Of a stretch of DNA of 64,000 nt, positions 40,233 to 48,900 are shown piece after piece; position 1 is the first letter of the stretch; each line of letters opens with the position of its first letter. A program made the translations under genes and the position numbers. The stretch is from Microbacterium sp. AG1240. Lineage in GTDB: Bacteria; Actinomycetota; Actinomycetes; Actinomycetales; Microbacteriaceae. The notes beneath the pieces were generated by a model, which was not told where the DNA came from, did no database searches, and saw only the letters and a list, made by a program, of their open reading frames with translations. Location: positions 434,001 through 498,000 of the forward strand of contig NZ_RBXJ01000001.1 in NCBI RefSeq assembly GCF_003635115.1, read 5' to 3'.

Positions 40233-42688
40233 AGGGCCCCCGGATCGCCGCGGGCGCCGTCTACGTGGCTGCGACCGTGGTGGTGGCCGCACTCGCCGCA
40301 TGGCCGATCTACGCGTCGACGGCGTTCCTGGTCGCCGCCGGTGCCGGAGCCCTCGTCGGCGCGGGGATCGCCGTCGTCTCGCTGCGACGACGCTGGGGCG
40401 GATGGATCGTGGCGGCCCTGCTCGTCGGCGCCTTCGCCCTCCTCGCCGTGCCCCTCGCCGTGCCGTCGAGGCTCATCGGCCCGGTCGAGATGCTGCAGGG
40501 TCTCGGCGAGGCGTTCGCCGGGGTGCTCGTCGGGTGGAAGGACCTCCTCACGGTCGACCTCCCCGTCGGCGCCTATCGCAACCTCCTCGTCCCGGCGCTC
40601 GTGATCTTCCTCGTCGGCACGACCGTGGCTCTGCTCCTCGCCTGGCGCGACGACCGGTGGGCCAACGCCTCGGTCGTCGTGGGTCTGGGCATGGTGTCGT
40701 TCGGGCTCTTCTTCGGTCGCTCGTCCGTCAGCTCCGCGCTCGTTCTCGGGCCGCTGACGTTCGCCGCGCCCGTCGAGACCCTCGTCGGGGTCTGCGCCCT
40801 CGGCTCCGCGCTGATGTGGCTCGCGTGGCGCGCGCGCGACGAACGCGTCGCGGCGCTGCAGCGCGCCACGTCGGCGAGCGGCGTGCGCCTGTCGCGACGG
40901 CCGTCGAGCGCCGACCAGCGCCGAACGGCTCTGGGCGCGGGGATGCTCGCGATCGCGCTGGTGGCGGCGGTGGCGGTCGTGCCGTGGGCTGCACGGGGAG
41001 CCGATCGGCAGGTGCTGCGCACGGCGGCAGGCCCGGAGGTCGAGATCGCCGCCGCGGTGAGTCCCCTGTCGGACTATCGGATGCTGTTCTCCGACGCGCG
41101 TGCCGATGACGTGCTGTTCACGGTCAGCGGCGACGCGCCTCCCGAGCGTGTGCGCGTCGCCACGCTCGACGGCTACGACGGCGAGATCTTCCGCCCGGGC
41201 GGCGACGGCAGCCGGTTCGTGCGCGTACCCTCCGTCCGCGATGCGGGGGAGGGGACGCCGATCGACGCCGAGGTCACCATCGGCGACCTGGGCGGCATCT
41301 TCATGCCCACCGCGGGCAGCCTCGCCCGCGTGGAGTTCGAGGGCGACCGCGCGGCGGCGCTCGCCGACAGCTTCTACTACGACGTGACGGCCGGCGCGGG
41401 GGTGCAGACCGCCGAGGGCGGGCTCGCGGCGGGAGATCGCTACCGGCTGCGGGGCGTCGAGCCCGCCGTCGGCGATCTCGCCTCGATCGGCGAGCCCGGC
41501 GGTGTCACGGGCGGCGTCGTCCCGCCCGACAACCTGGCGGCCTGGGTCGACGAGCACGCCGTGGGCACGGGCGGCGCGGCACTCGACGGACTGGTGCGGC
41601 TGCTGCGCGAGCGCGGCTACCTCAGCCACGCGCTGAACGAGGGCGACCAGACGCCGGTGTGGAGGGCGGGTCTGTCGGGCTACGTGTTCCAGCCCAGCGC
41701 GTCGGGGCACTCCCTCGCGCGCATCGACACGCTTTTCTCCCGCCTGATCGAGCGCGAGAGCGACCCGCGGGCCGTCGCGTCCGACAATTTCGTGGCGGCC
41801 GTCGGCGACGACGAGCAGTTCTCGGTCGCCGTCGCCCTCGTCGCGCGCGAGCTCGGCTTCGCCTCCCGGGTGGTGGTCGGCGCGCGACTGACCTCCTCCG
41901 ACCCCGGGCTCAGCACCTGCGAGGCGGGCACCTGCCGCGCGAAGGATCTCGCGGCGTGGGCCGAGGTGCGCTCCGACGACGGCCGCTGGATCGCGGTCGA
42001 CGCGACCCCGCAGTGGGAGCAGTCGCCGAGCCTGGAGGTCACCGAGCAGCGCGACCCCGAGAACGTCACCGAGGTGCGCCCCGACACCGTCGAGGAGGTC
42101 GTGCCGCCCGAGCCCGTGCAGGAGGACTCGGCGCGGGACGCGCCCGACGACGACGCCGGCGGGATCGATCTGGCGTGGCTGTGGCCGATCCTGCGCGTCG
42201 CGGGCATCGTGCTGCTCGTCCTCGCGGTCGTCCTCGGCCCGTTCCTGGCCATCCTGGCGGCCAAGGCGTCGCGTCGGCGCGGGCGCCGGACGTCGTCCGA
42301 TCCCGTCGAGAAGATCGCCGGCGGCTGGGAGGAGTACGTCGACGCGGGGGTCGACGCCGGTCATCCGGCGCCGCGCGAACTGACGCGCTCAGAGCTCGCG
42401 GCGGCCTTCGGTACGCCGTCCGGCGGGCAGCTCGCGGCCACCGCCGACCGAGCGGTGTTCGCGCGCGAGCAGACCACACCCGACGACGCTGCGGAGTTCT
42501 GGCGCATCGTCGACGACGAACGCAGACGACTCTCCCGTGAGCGTGGATTCTGGCGTCGCTTCGTCGCGGCCCTATCGTTGAGGTCATTCGTCCGGTTGAT
42601 CGCGCCGCGCCCCTCGCGCCCGCGGTCGCCGCGGTCCGTCGAGAGGGGGAAGCGCCGACCAGCTGCTGGCGGACGCACCACGACATGA
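40229..42688 (+). CDS. Transglutaminase-fold membrane protein, catalytic Cys and His apparently replaced
   Basis: An 819-residue DUF3488/TgpA-like protein. About six N-terminal membrane helices (to residue 270) precede an extracellular region with a transglutaminase-like core, then another helix near residue 655 (LWPILRVAGIVLLVLAVVLG) and a charged cytoplasmic tail. In the core, GDDEQFSVAVALVARELGF aligns with the usual GxCxxFA...LRxLGIPAR block, putting D528 where the catalytic Cys should be. DLAAWAEVRSDDGRWIAVD aligns with HAWVEV...WVxxD, putting A575 at the His. Only D591 remains. The fold is therefore probably non-enzymatic, perhaps substrate binding. The GTG overlaps the DUF58 stop and the stop overlaps the next ATG. 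The alignment was made by eye. Confidence 0.85.
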   Translation: MKGPRIAAGAVYVAATVVVAALAAWPIYASTAFLVAAGAGALVGAGIAVVSLRRRWGGWIVAALLVGAFALLAVPLAVPSRLIGPVEMLQGLGEAFAGVLVGWKDLLTVDLPVGAYRNLLVPALVIFLVGTTVALLLAWRDDRWANASVVVGLGMVSFGLFFGRSSVSSALVLGPLTFAAPVETLVGVCALGSALMWLAWRARDERVAALQRATSASGVRLSRRPSSADQRRTALGAGMLAIALVAAVAVVPWAARGADRQVLRTAAGPEVEIAAAVSPLSDYRMLFSDARADDVLFTVSGDAPPERVRVATLDGYDGEIFRPGGDGSRFVRVPSVRDAGEGTPIDAEVTIGDLGGIFMPTAGSLARVEFEGDRAAALADSFYYDVTAGAGVQTAEGGLAAGDRYRLRGVEPAVGDLASIGEPGGVTGGVVPPDNLAAWVDEHAVGTGGAALDGLVRLLRERGYLSHALNEGDQTPVWRAGLSGYVFQPSASGHSLARIDTLFSRLIERESDPRAVASDNFVAAVGDDEQFSVAVALVARELGFASRVVVGARLTSSDPGLSTCEAGTCRAKDLAAWAEVRSDDGRWIAVDATPQWEQSPSLEVTEQRDPENVTEVRPDTVEEVVPPEPVQEDSARDAPDDDAGGIDLAWLWPILRVAGIVLLVLAVVLGPFLAILAAKASRRRGRRTSSDPVEKIAGGWEEYVDAGVDAGHPAPRELTRSELAAAFGTPSGGQLAATADRAVFAREQTTPDDAAEFWRIVDDERRRLSRERGFWRRFVAALSLRSFVRLIAPRPSRPRSPRSVERGKRRPAAGGRTTT

Positions 42689-44184
42689 ACGACTCTTCCA
42701 TCGGCGTCGTCGCCGGGCTCATCACCTTCGCCGTGATCATCGTCCTCTACCTCTGGACGTCGCTCTCTCTCGCGGCGGTGTTCCGCAAGGCCGGGGAGGA
42801 CGCCTGGCAGGCATGGGTGCCCATCCTCAACACCGCGGTGCTCCTGCGTCTGGGCGGATTCTCGCCGTGGTTCGTCTTCATCGTCTTCGTGCCGCTGTTC
42901 GGTCAGATCGCGTTCGTGGTGATCCTCGTGATCGCGTACTACCGCATCAACGTCGCCTTCGGCTTCGGCGGCGGGATGACGGTCGTCGCGGCGCTCTTCC
43001 CGCTCATCTGGGCGAGCATCGTCGGGTTCGGCTCGGCGCGCTGGATCGGAGAGGAGCAGTCCGGCCCCCGTCGCACGGCGGACCGCGACGACCCCGCGGA
43101 TGCTGCGCTGGCCCCGCGTGCGCGAGCGTTCACCGCGTTCGAGCCGATGTTCGCCGATCCGGTCGACACGACGCGCGTCGACATCCCGCGGCCCGACACC
43201 GCGCCCCAGGACGCCGCGCCCCTGTCGACGGGGTTCTGGGCCCCGACCCCCGAGACCCCGCGCCCGGCAGCATCCACCCCTCCTCCCGCTCCGGTCGTCG
43301 TGCCGAAGGCCGACCCGCCCGCCGAGTCGCCGGTGCTGCCGCCGCCCGCGTCGTTCCTCGCCTCGCGGCGGTCGCCCCTCCCCGCCGAAGAGCCCGGCGG
43401 CGGCGCCGCGGAACCCGAGGACCGCGTGACGCCGCCGTCCCCTCCGAGTGGCGCGTCCTCCCCGTCCGCCCCCGCGCTCGACCCCGAGCAGCCCCGACGC
43501 AGCGCCGAGTCCGCCGCGCCGATCGAGTCGGTGCCGACCGTGCCACCGCGCGAGACGCCGGAGGCCGCCCCCGCGCCGGTCGCCGAGGTTCCCGAGCCCC
43601 CCGCGCCGGCACCGGTGCGAGAGCCGTGGGCTCCCGGACCCCTCCGGGCGCCGGCCGCGCCCGCGAGCGACCCCGAGCAGTTCCCCGAGCTCAGCGAGGC
43701 GATCTCCGCCGTGCCGGGTGCCCCCGATGCGGGCGCGCCCCGGTCGGCGCTGTCGTCGGTCTCGGCGCTGTACGCCCAGGGCGACTCGACCGACGACGAG
43801 GACGACGACCTCGAGGCCATGGACCGCACGATCGTGGCGCGGCGTCGCCGCGTGCCGTGGAAGCTGATCCCGCCGGGCGGTGCCCCGATCGACATCTCGT
43901 CGGAGGTCGTCATCCTCGGTCGTCGCCCCGCCCCCGATCCCACGCGGCCCGGCGCGCAGTTGATCGCCATCTCCGACGAGACGCGCACCGTGTCCAAGAC
44001 GCACGCCCGACTGGAGCTGCGCGGTGAGACGTGGTTCGTCACCGACCTCGATTCGACGAACGGTGTGCTGTTCGCGACCCTCATGGGCACCGAGATCGAG
44101 GCCCAGCCCGGTCAGGAACTCGAAGCGGGGGAGCGGTTCTTCCTCGGCGACGCGGAGGTGCGACTCACGCGGAGCGAGGCGTGA
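42685..44184 (+). CDS. Membrane protein with Pro-rich linker and C-terminal FHA domain
   Basis: A 499-residue protein. Residues 1-125 contain four hydrophobic helices like DUF5684 membrane proteins (VAGLITFAVIIVLYLWTSL; FVFIVFVPLFGQIAFVVILV). A Pro/Ala/Glu linker of about 240 residues follows. Just before the FHA domain is MDRTIVARRRR with T382, matching the acidic-Thr-Arg motif of the next protein. The FHA domain (about residues 395-495) keeps the phosphothreonine-binding set: ILGRRP, TVSKTHARL and DSTNGVLF. It probably reads phosphothreonine made by the operon kinase. An intramolecular switch with T382 is possible, as in mycobacterial GarA-type proteins. Four-base overlaps with both neighbours. 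Confidence 0.9.
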   Translation: MNDSSIGVVAGLITFAVIIVLYLWTSLSLAAVFRKAGEDAWQAWVPILNTAVLLRLGGFSPWFVFIVFVPLFGQIAFVVILVIAYYRINVAFGFGGGMTVVAALFPLIWASIVGFGSARWIGEEQSGPRRTADRDDPADAALAPRARAFTAFEPMFADPVDTTRVDIPRPDTAPQDAAPLSTGFWAPTPETPRPAASTPPPAPVVVPKADPPAESPVLPPPASFLASRRSPLPAEEPGGGAAEPEDRVTPPSPPSGASSPSAPALDPEQPRRSAESAAPIESVPTVPPRETPEAAPAPVAEVPEPPAPAPVREPWAPGPLRAPAAPASDPEQFPELSEAISAVPGAPDAGAPRSALSSVSALYAQGDSTDDEDDDLEAMDRTIVARRRRVPWKLIPPGGAPIDISSEVVILGRRPAPDPTRPGAQLIAISDETRTVSKTHARLELRGETWFVTDLDSTNGVLFATLMGTEIEAQPGQELEAGERFFLGDAEVRLTRSEA

Positions 44185-44789
44185 GCGACCGCGACGACGA
44201 CGTCACCATCTGGGCGGGACGGCTGCGCGCGTGGCCGAATCCTCCCCGCGACGAGCAGGAGGTCCCGTCGCCGGTCGATGACGAGACCCTCGTGGCGCGC
44301 CGCCGTGCGGCGCAGGAGCCGACCGTCCTCCTTCCTCGGGCGACCCCGGCGGCGGCGTCCGCCGTCGCGGCGTCGGACGAGCCGCTCGACGAGGCCACCG
44401 TCCCGGGGCGTCGGCGGCTCGCCGCATCCGAGGGCGAACCCGACGACGACACGGCCCCGGGCGCGCGGGCCCGCCCCGCCGACATTCCCCCGACCCGCGT
44501 CCGCCGGTCGGCGGTGCGTGCGGCTCAGGGGCTTGCCGAGGAGCGCACGGCGCGCGTCCCGTCGGCCGAGGAGCGGGAGATCTATCGGCCGCGAGCGGTC
44601 GAGTCCGAGGTCGTCACGCGCGCGGCTCCGGCCCGACGGGAGTCACAGGCCACCGTCGACGTGGCCGCCGCAACGGCCTCGCGCGCTCGACGGGCTCGAC
44701 GTCGAGCCGCTGTCGCGATCGCGGCGGGTGCGGCGGCAGGCGTGCTGGCGATCGCCGCGATCGTCTGGGCGATCGTCGTCCCGGCGTGA
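44181..44789 (+). CDS. Tail-anchored protein with repeated acidic-Thr-Arg motifs
   Basis: A 202-residue protein with no known family. The first 175 residues are hydrophilic and probably disordered; residues 176-200 form one C-terminal membrane helix (AIAAGAAAGVLAIAAIVWAI), so most of the chain faces the cytoplasm. It contains a repeated short motif: DDDVTIWAGR (T9), DDETLVARRR (T36), QEPTVLLPR (T48), DEATVPGRRR (T73) and DDDTAPGAR (T91). The pattern is acidic residues, threonine, a small or aliphatic residue, then arginines. Similar sites are in the preceding FHA protein and the kinase. I propose that it is a multi-site kinase substrate that recruits FHA domains. GTG start overlaps the preceding stop. 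No terminator follows, but a new start region for the next gene does. Confidence 0.75.
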   Translation: MSDRDDDVTIWAGRLRAWPNPPRDEQEVPSPVDDETLVARRRAAQEPTVLLPRATPAAASAVAASDEPLDEATVPGRRRLAASEGEPDDDTAPGARARPADIPPTRVRRSAVRAAQGLAEERTARVPSAEEREIYRPRAVESEVVTRAAPARRESQATVDVAAATASRARRARRRAAVAIAAGAAAGVLAIAAIVWAIVVPA

Positions 44790-44892
44790 CCGCGGCACCG
44801 GGGAGGCGTGCGGCCGTACACCCGTCAAGCGACGGGGTGGGCCGCGTCGCTGCGATAGGTTTACCAGTCGAGCTTTTCTGCGAGGGGGACCG

Positions 44893-45981
44893 ATGAGCGG
44901 AGCCGGTGAGACGCGGGACCGAACCCCGTCGGAGTCGATCGGTGGAGACCCGGAGTCCGCGACGCGACTCGGCATCGTCGCCGCGCGTCCCGGGGTGCGC
45001 GCGTGGGCGTTCGCGATCGATCTGCTGATCTGGTCGCTCCTGGCCGTCCCCGCGGGCATCGGCGGTGCCCTCCTGCTCATGGGCGACGCGTCGTGGGGTC
45101 CGACCGTGCTCGTGATCGCCGGCGCGGCGCTGCCGGCCCTGTTCGGGCTCGTGCAGCTCGTGCTCCACGGGCGTCGCGGCGTCACCGCCGGCAAGGCCGC
45201 GATGCGCCTGCGCTCGGTCTCCGTGGTCGATCTCGGGCGCCCCGGCTTCTGGCGCATCGTGCTGCGCGCCCTCGTCCTGGGCGTCAGCGGGATCATCCCC
45301 CTCATCGGCCCGGCCGTGATGCTCGCGTCGGGGCTGTGGGACCGCGAAGGCCGCGGGCGCAGCATCCTCGATCGTGTCGCCGGATGCTGGGTGATCGACG
45401 CGCGCGCGGGGCTCGACCCGGCCGACGCGCGGGCGCTGCGCCGCACGATCCGCGAGCTCGACATGCCGCTGCGGGAGGTGTCGGAGGGCCTGCCGTCGCT
45501 CGCGTCGAACGGGTCCGGTGAACCGCCCATGCTCGCCGAGCGCCGCTCGCGGGCCGGCGTCGTCGGCGTCTCGGGCGGACCGTGGGCCCCGCACCCCGTC
45601 GAGGACGAGGCCGCGGGACTGATCACCGCCGCGCCGCGGATCGAGCACGTGCTCGTCTTCGAGGACGGCTCGAGCGTCCGCGTGCCGGAGTACGGCCTGA
45701 TCGGTCGTCAGCCCGAGGCCGCACCCGGTCAGACGGCCGAGGTGCTGCTGGCCCTCGAGGACCCCGACAAACTCCTGTCCAAGACCCATCTGGCGTTCGG
45801 TCTCGATGCGGGCGGGGTGTGGGTCATGGACCGCAACTCGAGCAACGGGACGATGATCGTCGGCGCGGACGGCGCCGAGACCCCGCTCACCCCGGGCTCG
45901 CGCGTCGGCCTCGAGGCGGGCGCCGTCGTGCGCCTGGGCGGTCGCATGTTCCAGGTTCGTCGAGGGGATCCCCAGGCATGA
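44893..45981 (+). CDS. RDD-family membrane protein with C-terminal FHA domain
   Basis: A 362-residue protein. Residues 30-165 are an RDD domain: RPGVRAWAFAIDLLIWSLLA with the Arg-Asp signature, a second helix pair, GVTAGKAAMRLRSVSVVD and a third helix near 125-150. After a cytoplasmic linker, residues 270-360 form an FHA domain with LIGRQPEA, LLSKTHLAF and RNSSNGTMIV, so phosphothreonine binding should be intact. The ATG follows GAGGGGGACCG. The 103-base gap before it holds a weak TAGGTT element. The stop overlaps the ATG of the T7SS ATPase (ATGA), tying the two together; it may dock phosphorylated partners next to the secretion channel. Confidence 0.9.
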   Translation: MSGAGETRDRTPSESIGGDPESATRLGIVAARPGVRAWAFAIDLLIWSLLAVPAGIGGALLLMGDASWGPTVLVIAGAALPALFGLVQLVLHGRRGVTAGKAAMRLRSVSVVDLGRPGFWRIVLRALVLGVSGIIPLIGPAVMLASGLWDREGRGRSILDRVAGCWVIDARAGLDPADARALRRTIRELDMPLREVSEGLPSLASNGSGEPPMLAERRSRAGVVGVSGGPWAPHPVEDEAAGLITAAPRIEHVLVFEDGSSVRVPEYGLIGRQPEAAPGQTAEVLLALEDPDKLLSKTHLAFGLDAGGVWVMDRNSSNGTMIVGADGAETPLTPGSRVGLEAGAVVRLGGRMFQVRRGDPQA

Positions 45982-48900
45982 AGATCAAACTCGCCCTCCG
46001 CCGGGAGGCCGCAGCACCCGTCGACGTCATCGTCACCGCCGACGCCACCGCGACCGTCGAAGATGTGGCCAGATCGCTCGCCGACAGCAGCCGCATCCCG
46101 GCGTCGGTCACTCCCACGCTGCTCGTCGCCCCGCCCGGTGAGGAACCCGCGCAGATGGATCCGACCGCGCTGGTCGCCGACGCGCCCCTCGGCTCGGGCT
46201 TCGACGCCGCGGTGGTCGCCGCCACGGCCGATGCCTATGCATCCAGCGGGGCCACCGCTGCCGTGATGCAGATCCTCAGCGGCGCCGAAGCGGGGCGCGT
46301 CGTCCCGCTCGCCCACGGGACCTCGATCATCGGGCGGGTCGAGCCGGCTCACGTCGTGCTGCGCGACCCGATGGTCTCCAAGCGCCACGCGCGCGTCGAG
46401 GTCGACAAGGAGATCGAGGTCATCGACCTCAACTCCGCCAACGGGCTGGTCATCGACGGCGGTCTCGTCTCCCGCGTGCGCGTGCGGCCCGGCCAGATCA
46501 TCACCATCGGCGGCACCGACGTGCGATTCGTCCGCACGGCGAACGAGGGCGACGCCGAGGAGGCGCGCATCTTCGAGCAGGGCGGGTCGCTGCTGTTCAA
46601 CCGCTCGCCCCGCGTCGAGAAGCGCTACGCCGGACGCGAGCACCGTCACCCGATCATCCCGGCCGAGGCCGACCCCCGCATCTTCCCGTGGCCGATGGTC
46701 GCGGCCCCCGTTCTCCTGGGCCTCGCGCTGTTCGCCGTGACTCAGCGTCCGACGTCGCTGCTGATCGTCTTCATGGCGCCGCTGATGATGCTCGGCAACT
46801 TCATCGGGCAGCGCACGCAGCAGGGCAAAAAGCTCCGGCTGGAGATCGACACGTTCGAGACCCAGATCGACGAGCTCGAGGATTCCCTGCTCGCCGAAGA
46901 GGTGGTCGAGCGCGAACGCCGCCGAGAGGAGGCGCCGCCGACCGCCACCGTCTTCGAGCAGTCCATGAAACTGGGCCCGCTGATGTGGACCCGGCGCCCC
47001 GAGCACTGGAACTTCCTCTCGGTGCGACTCGGGTCGGGCACCGGTCGCAGCCGCAACACCGTGCAGGAGGCGAGCGACCAGCGCGGCATCGCCGAATACT
47101 CCGATCGGGTGAACGCGCTCCGGTCGCGGTTCGAGCACATCTCCGACGTGCCCCTGGTCGAGCTCCTCCCCTCGGCGGGGGCGATCGGCATCGCCGGCGG
47201 GCGCGGCGAGGTCGCCGACGTGCTCCGCGGGATCGGTGTGCAATTGTTCGGCCTCCACGCGCCCAACGAGGTCATCACCGCCGCGATCGTCGACCCCGCG
47301 TGGACGCCCGACGTCGAGTGGATGAAGTGGCTGCCGCACACCACGAGCCCTCAGTCCCCGTTCGCGGAGATCGCGCTCGCCGACAGCCCCTCGGCGGCGA
47401 CCGTGCTGCTCAACGCCCTGGAGGGCGCCGTTCTCGAGCGCCTCACCGGCTCCACCGAGCCGCGCGGGCCGCTCGCCCCGCAGGACACGTCGATGGAGCT
47501 CGGCAAGAGCGTCGGCGAGCGGGCGCACAGCCCCGCCAAGGGCGGAGACGTCTCGCTGATCCTCATCGCCACGAACGACGCGCCCGTCGACCGCGCCCGA
47601 CTCACCCAGCTCATCGAGCGCGGACCGGATGCGGGGGTCTTCACGATCTTCGTCGCCCCGACGGTCGAGTCGCTCCCGGCCGCCTGCCGCACGTTCATCG
47701 ACGTCTCGAACGGACTCGACGACGCCGTGGTCGGGTGGGTGCGAGCCGGCGAGCGGGCGGAGAACGTCAGTGTCGAGGGCGTCTCGCGCGAGTACGCCGA
47801 GCACTTCGCCAAGCGGCTCGCGCCCGTGGTCGACTCCAGCTCGGTCGCACCCGACTCGTCGGACCTCCCCAACAGCGTGTCGCTCCTGCGCATCATCGGT
47901 GCCGATCGGGCCGCCGAGACGTCGGCCGTGATCGAACGGTGGCGGCAGAACAACTCGATCATCGACCGGTCGCGCACCCCCCGTCCGCGCCTGAAGCGCG
48001 CCGGCACCCTCAAGGCGTTCATGGGTCAGGGCAGCCCCGACGCGATGTCGCTCGACCTGCGCACGCAGGGGCCTCACGCGCTGGTCGGCGGAACGACCGG
48101 CTCGGGCAAGAGCGAGTTCCTGCAGACCTGGGTGCTGGGGATGGCGGCCGAGTACAGCCCCGACCGCGTGACGTTCCTCTACGTCGACTACAAGGGCGGC
48201 TCGGCCTTCGCCGACTGCGTCGACCTGCCCCACACGGTGGGGCTCGTGACCGACCTGAGCCCGCACCTCGTGCGGCGCGCCCTGACGAGCCTCCGGGCGG
48301 AGCTGCACCACCGCGAGCACCTGTTCAACCGCAAGAAGGCGAAGGACCTGCTCGAGCTCGAGAAGCGTCAGGATCCCGAGACGCCGCCGGCCCTCGTCAT
48401 CGTGATCGACGAGTTCGCCGCCCTCGCGACCGAGGTGCCGGAGTTCGTCGACGGGGTCGTCGACATCGCCCAGCGAGGTCGTTCCCTCGGCATCCACCTG
48501 ATCATGGCGACGCAGCGCCCCGCCGGTGTCATCAAGGACAACCTCCGCGCGAACACCAACCTGCGCGTCGCCCTCCGGATGGCGGATGCGTCGGACTCGA
48601 ACGACGTCGTCGGCGATGCCGTCGCATCCACCTTCGATCCGTCCATCCCCGGTCGCGGCATCGCCAAGACCGGCCCCGGCCGGCTCGTGCCGTTCCAGGC
48701 GGCCTACGCCGGAGGGTGGACGACGGAGGAGCCGAACCGCGCCCAGGTGCGGGTGGCGGAGCTCCGCTTCGGATCGGTGACGCTCTGGGAGTCCGAGCAC
48801 GACGACGACGGATCCGACGCGCACGACGAAGACCTCGGCCCGAACGACCAGAAGCGCCTCGTGGCGAATCTGGTGGCCGCCTCGGAGGAGGCGGGCCTGC

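Noticed and set aside
44181..44789. PP2C phosphatase expected beside the kinase
   Set aside because: The protein is disordered with a C-terminal membrane helix and has no metal-binding Asp motifs of PP2C.
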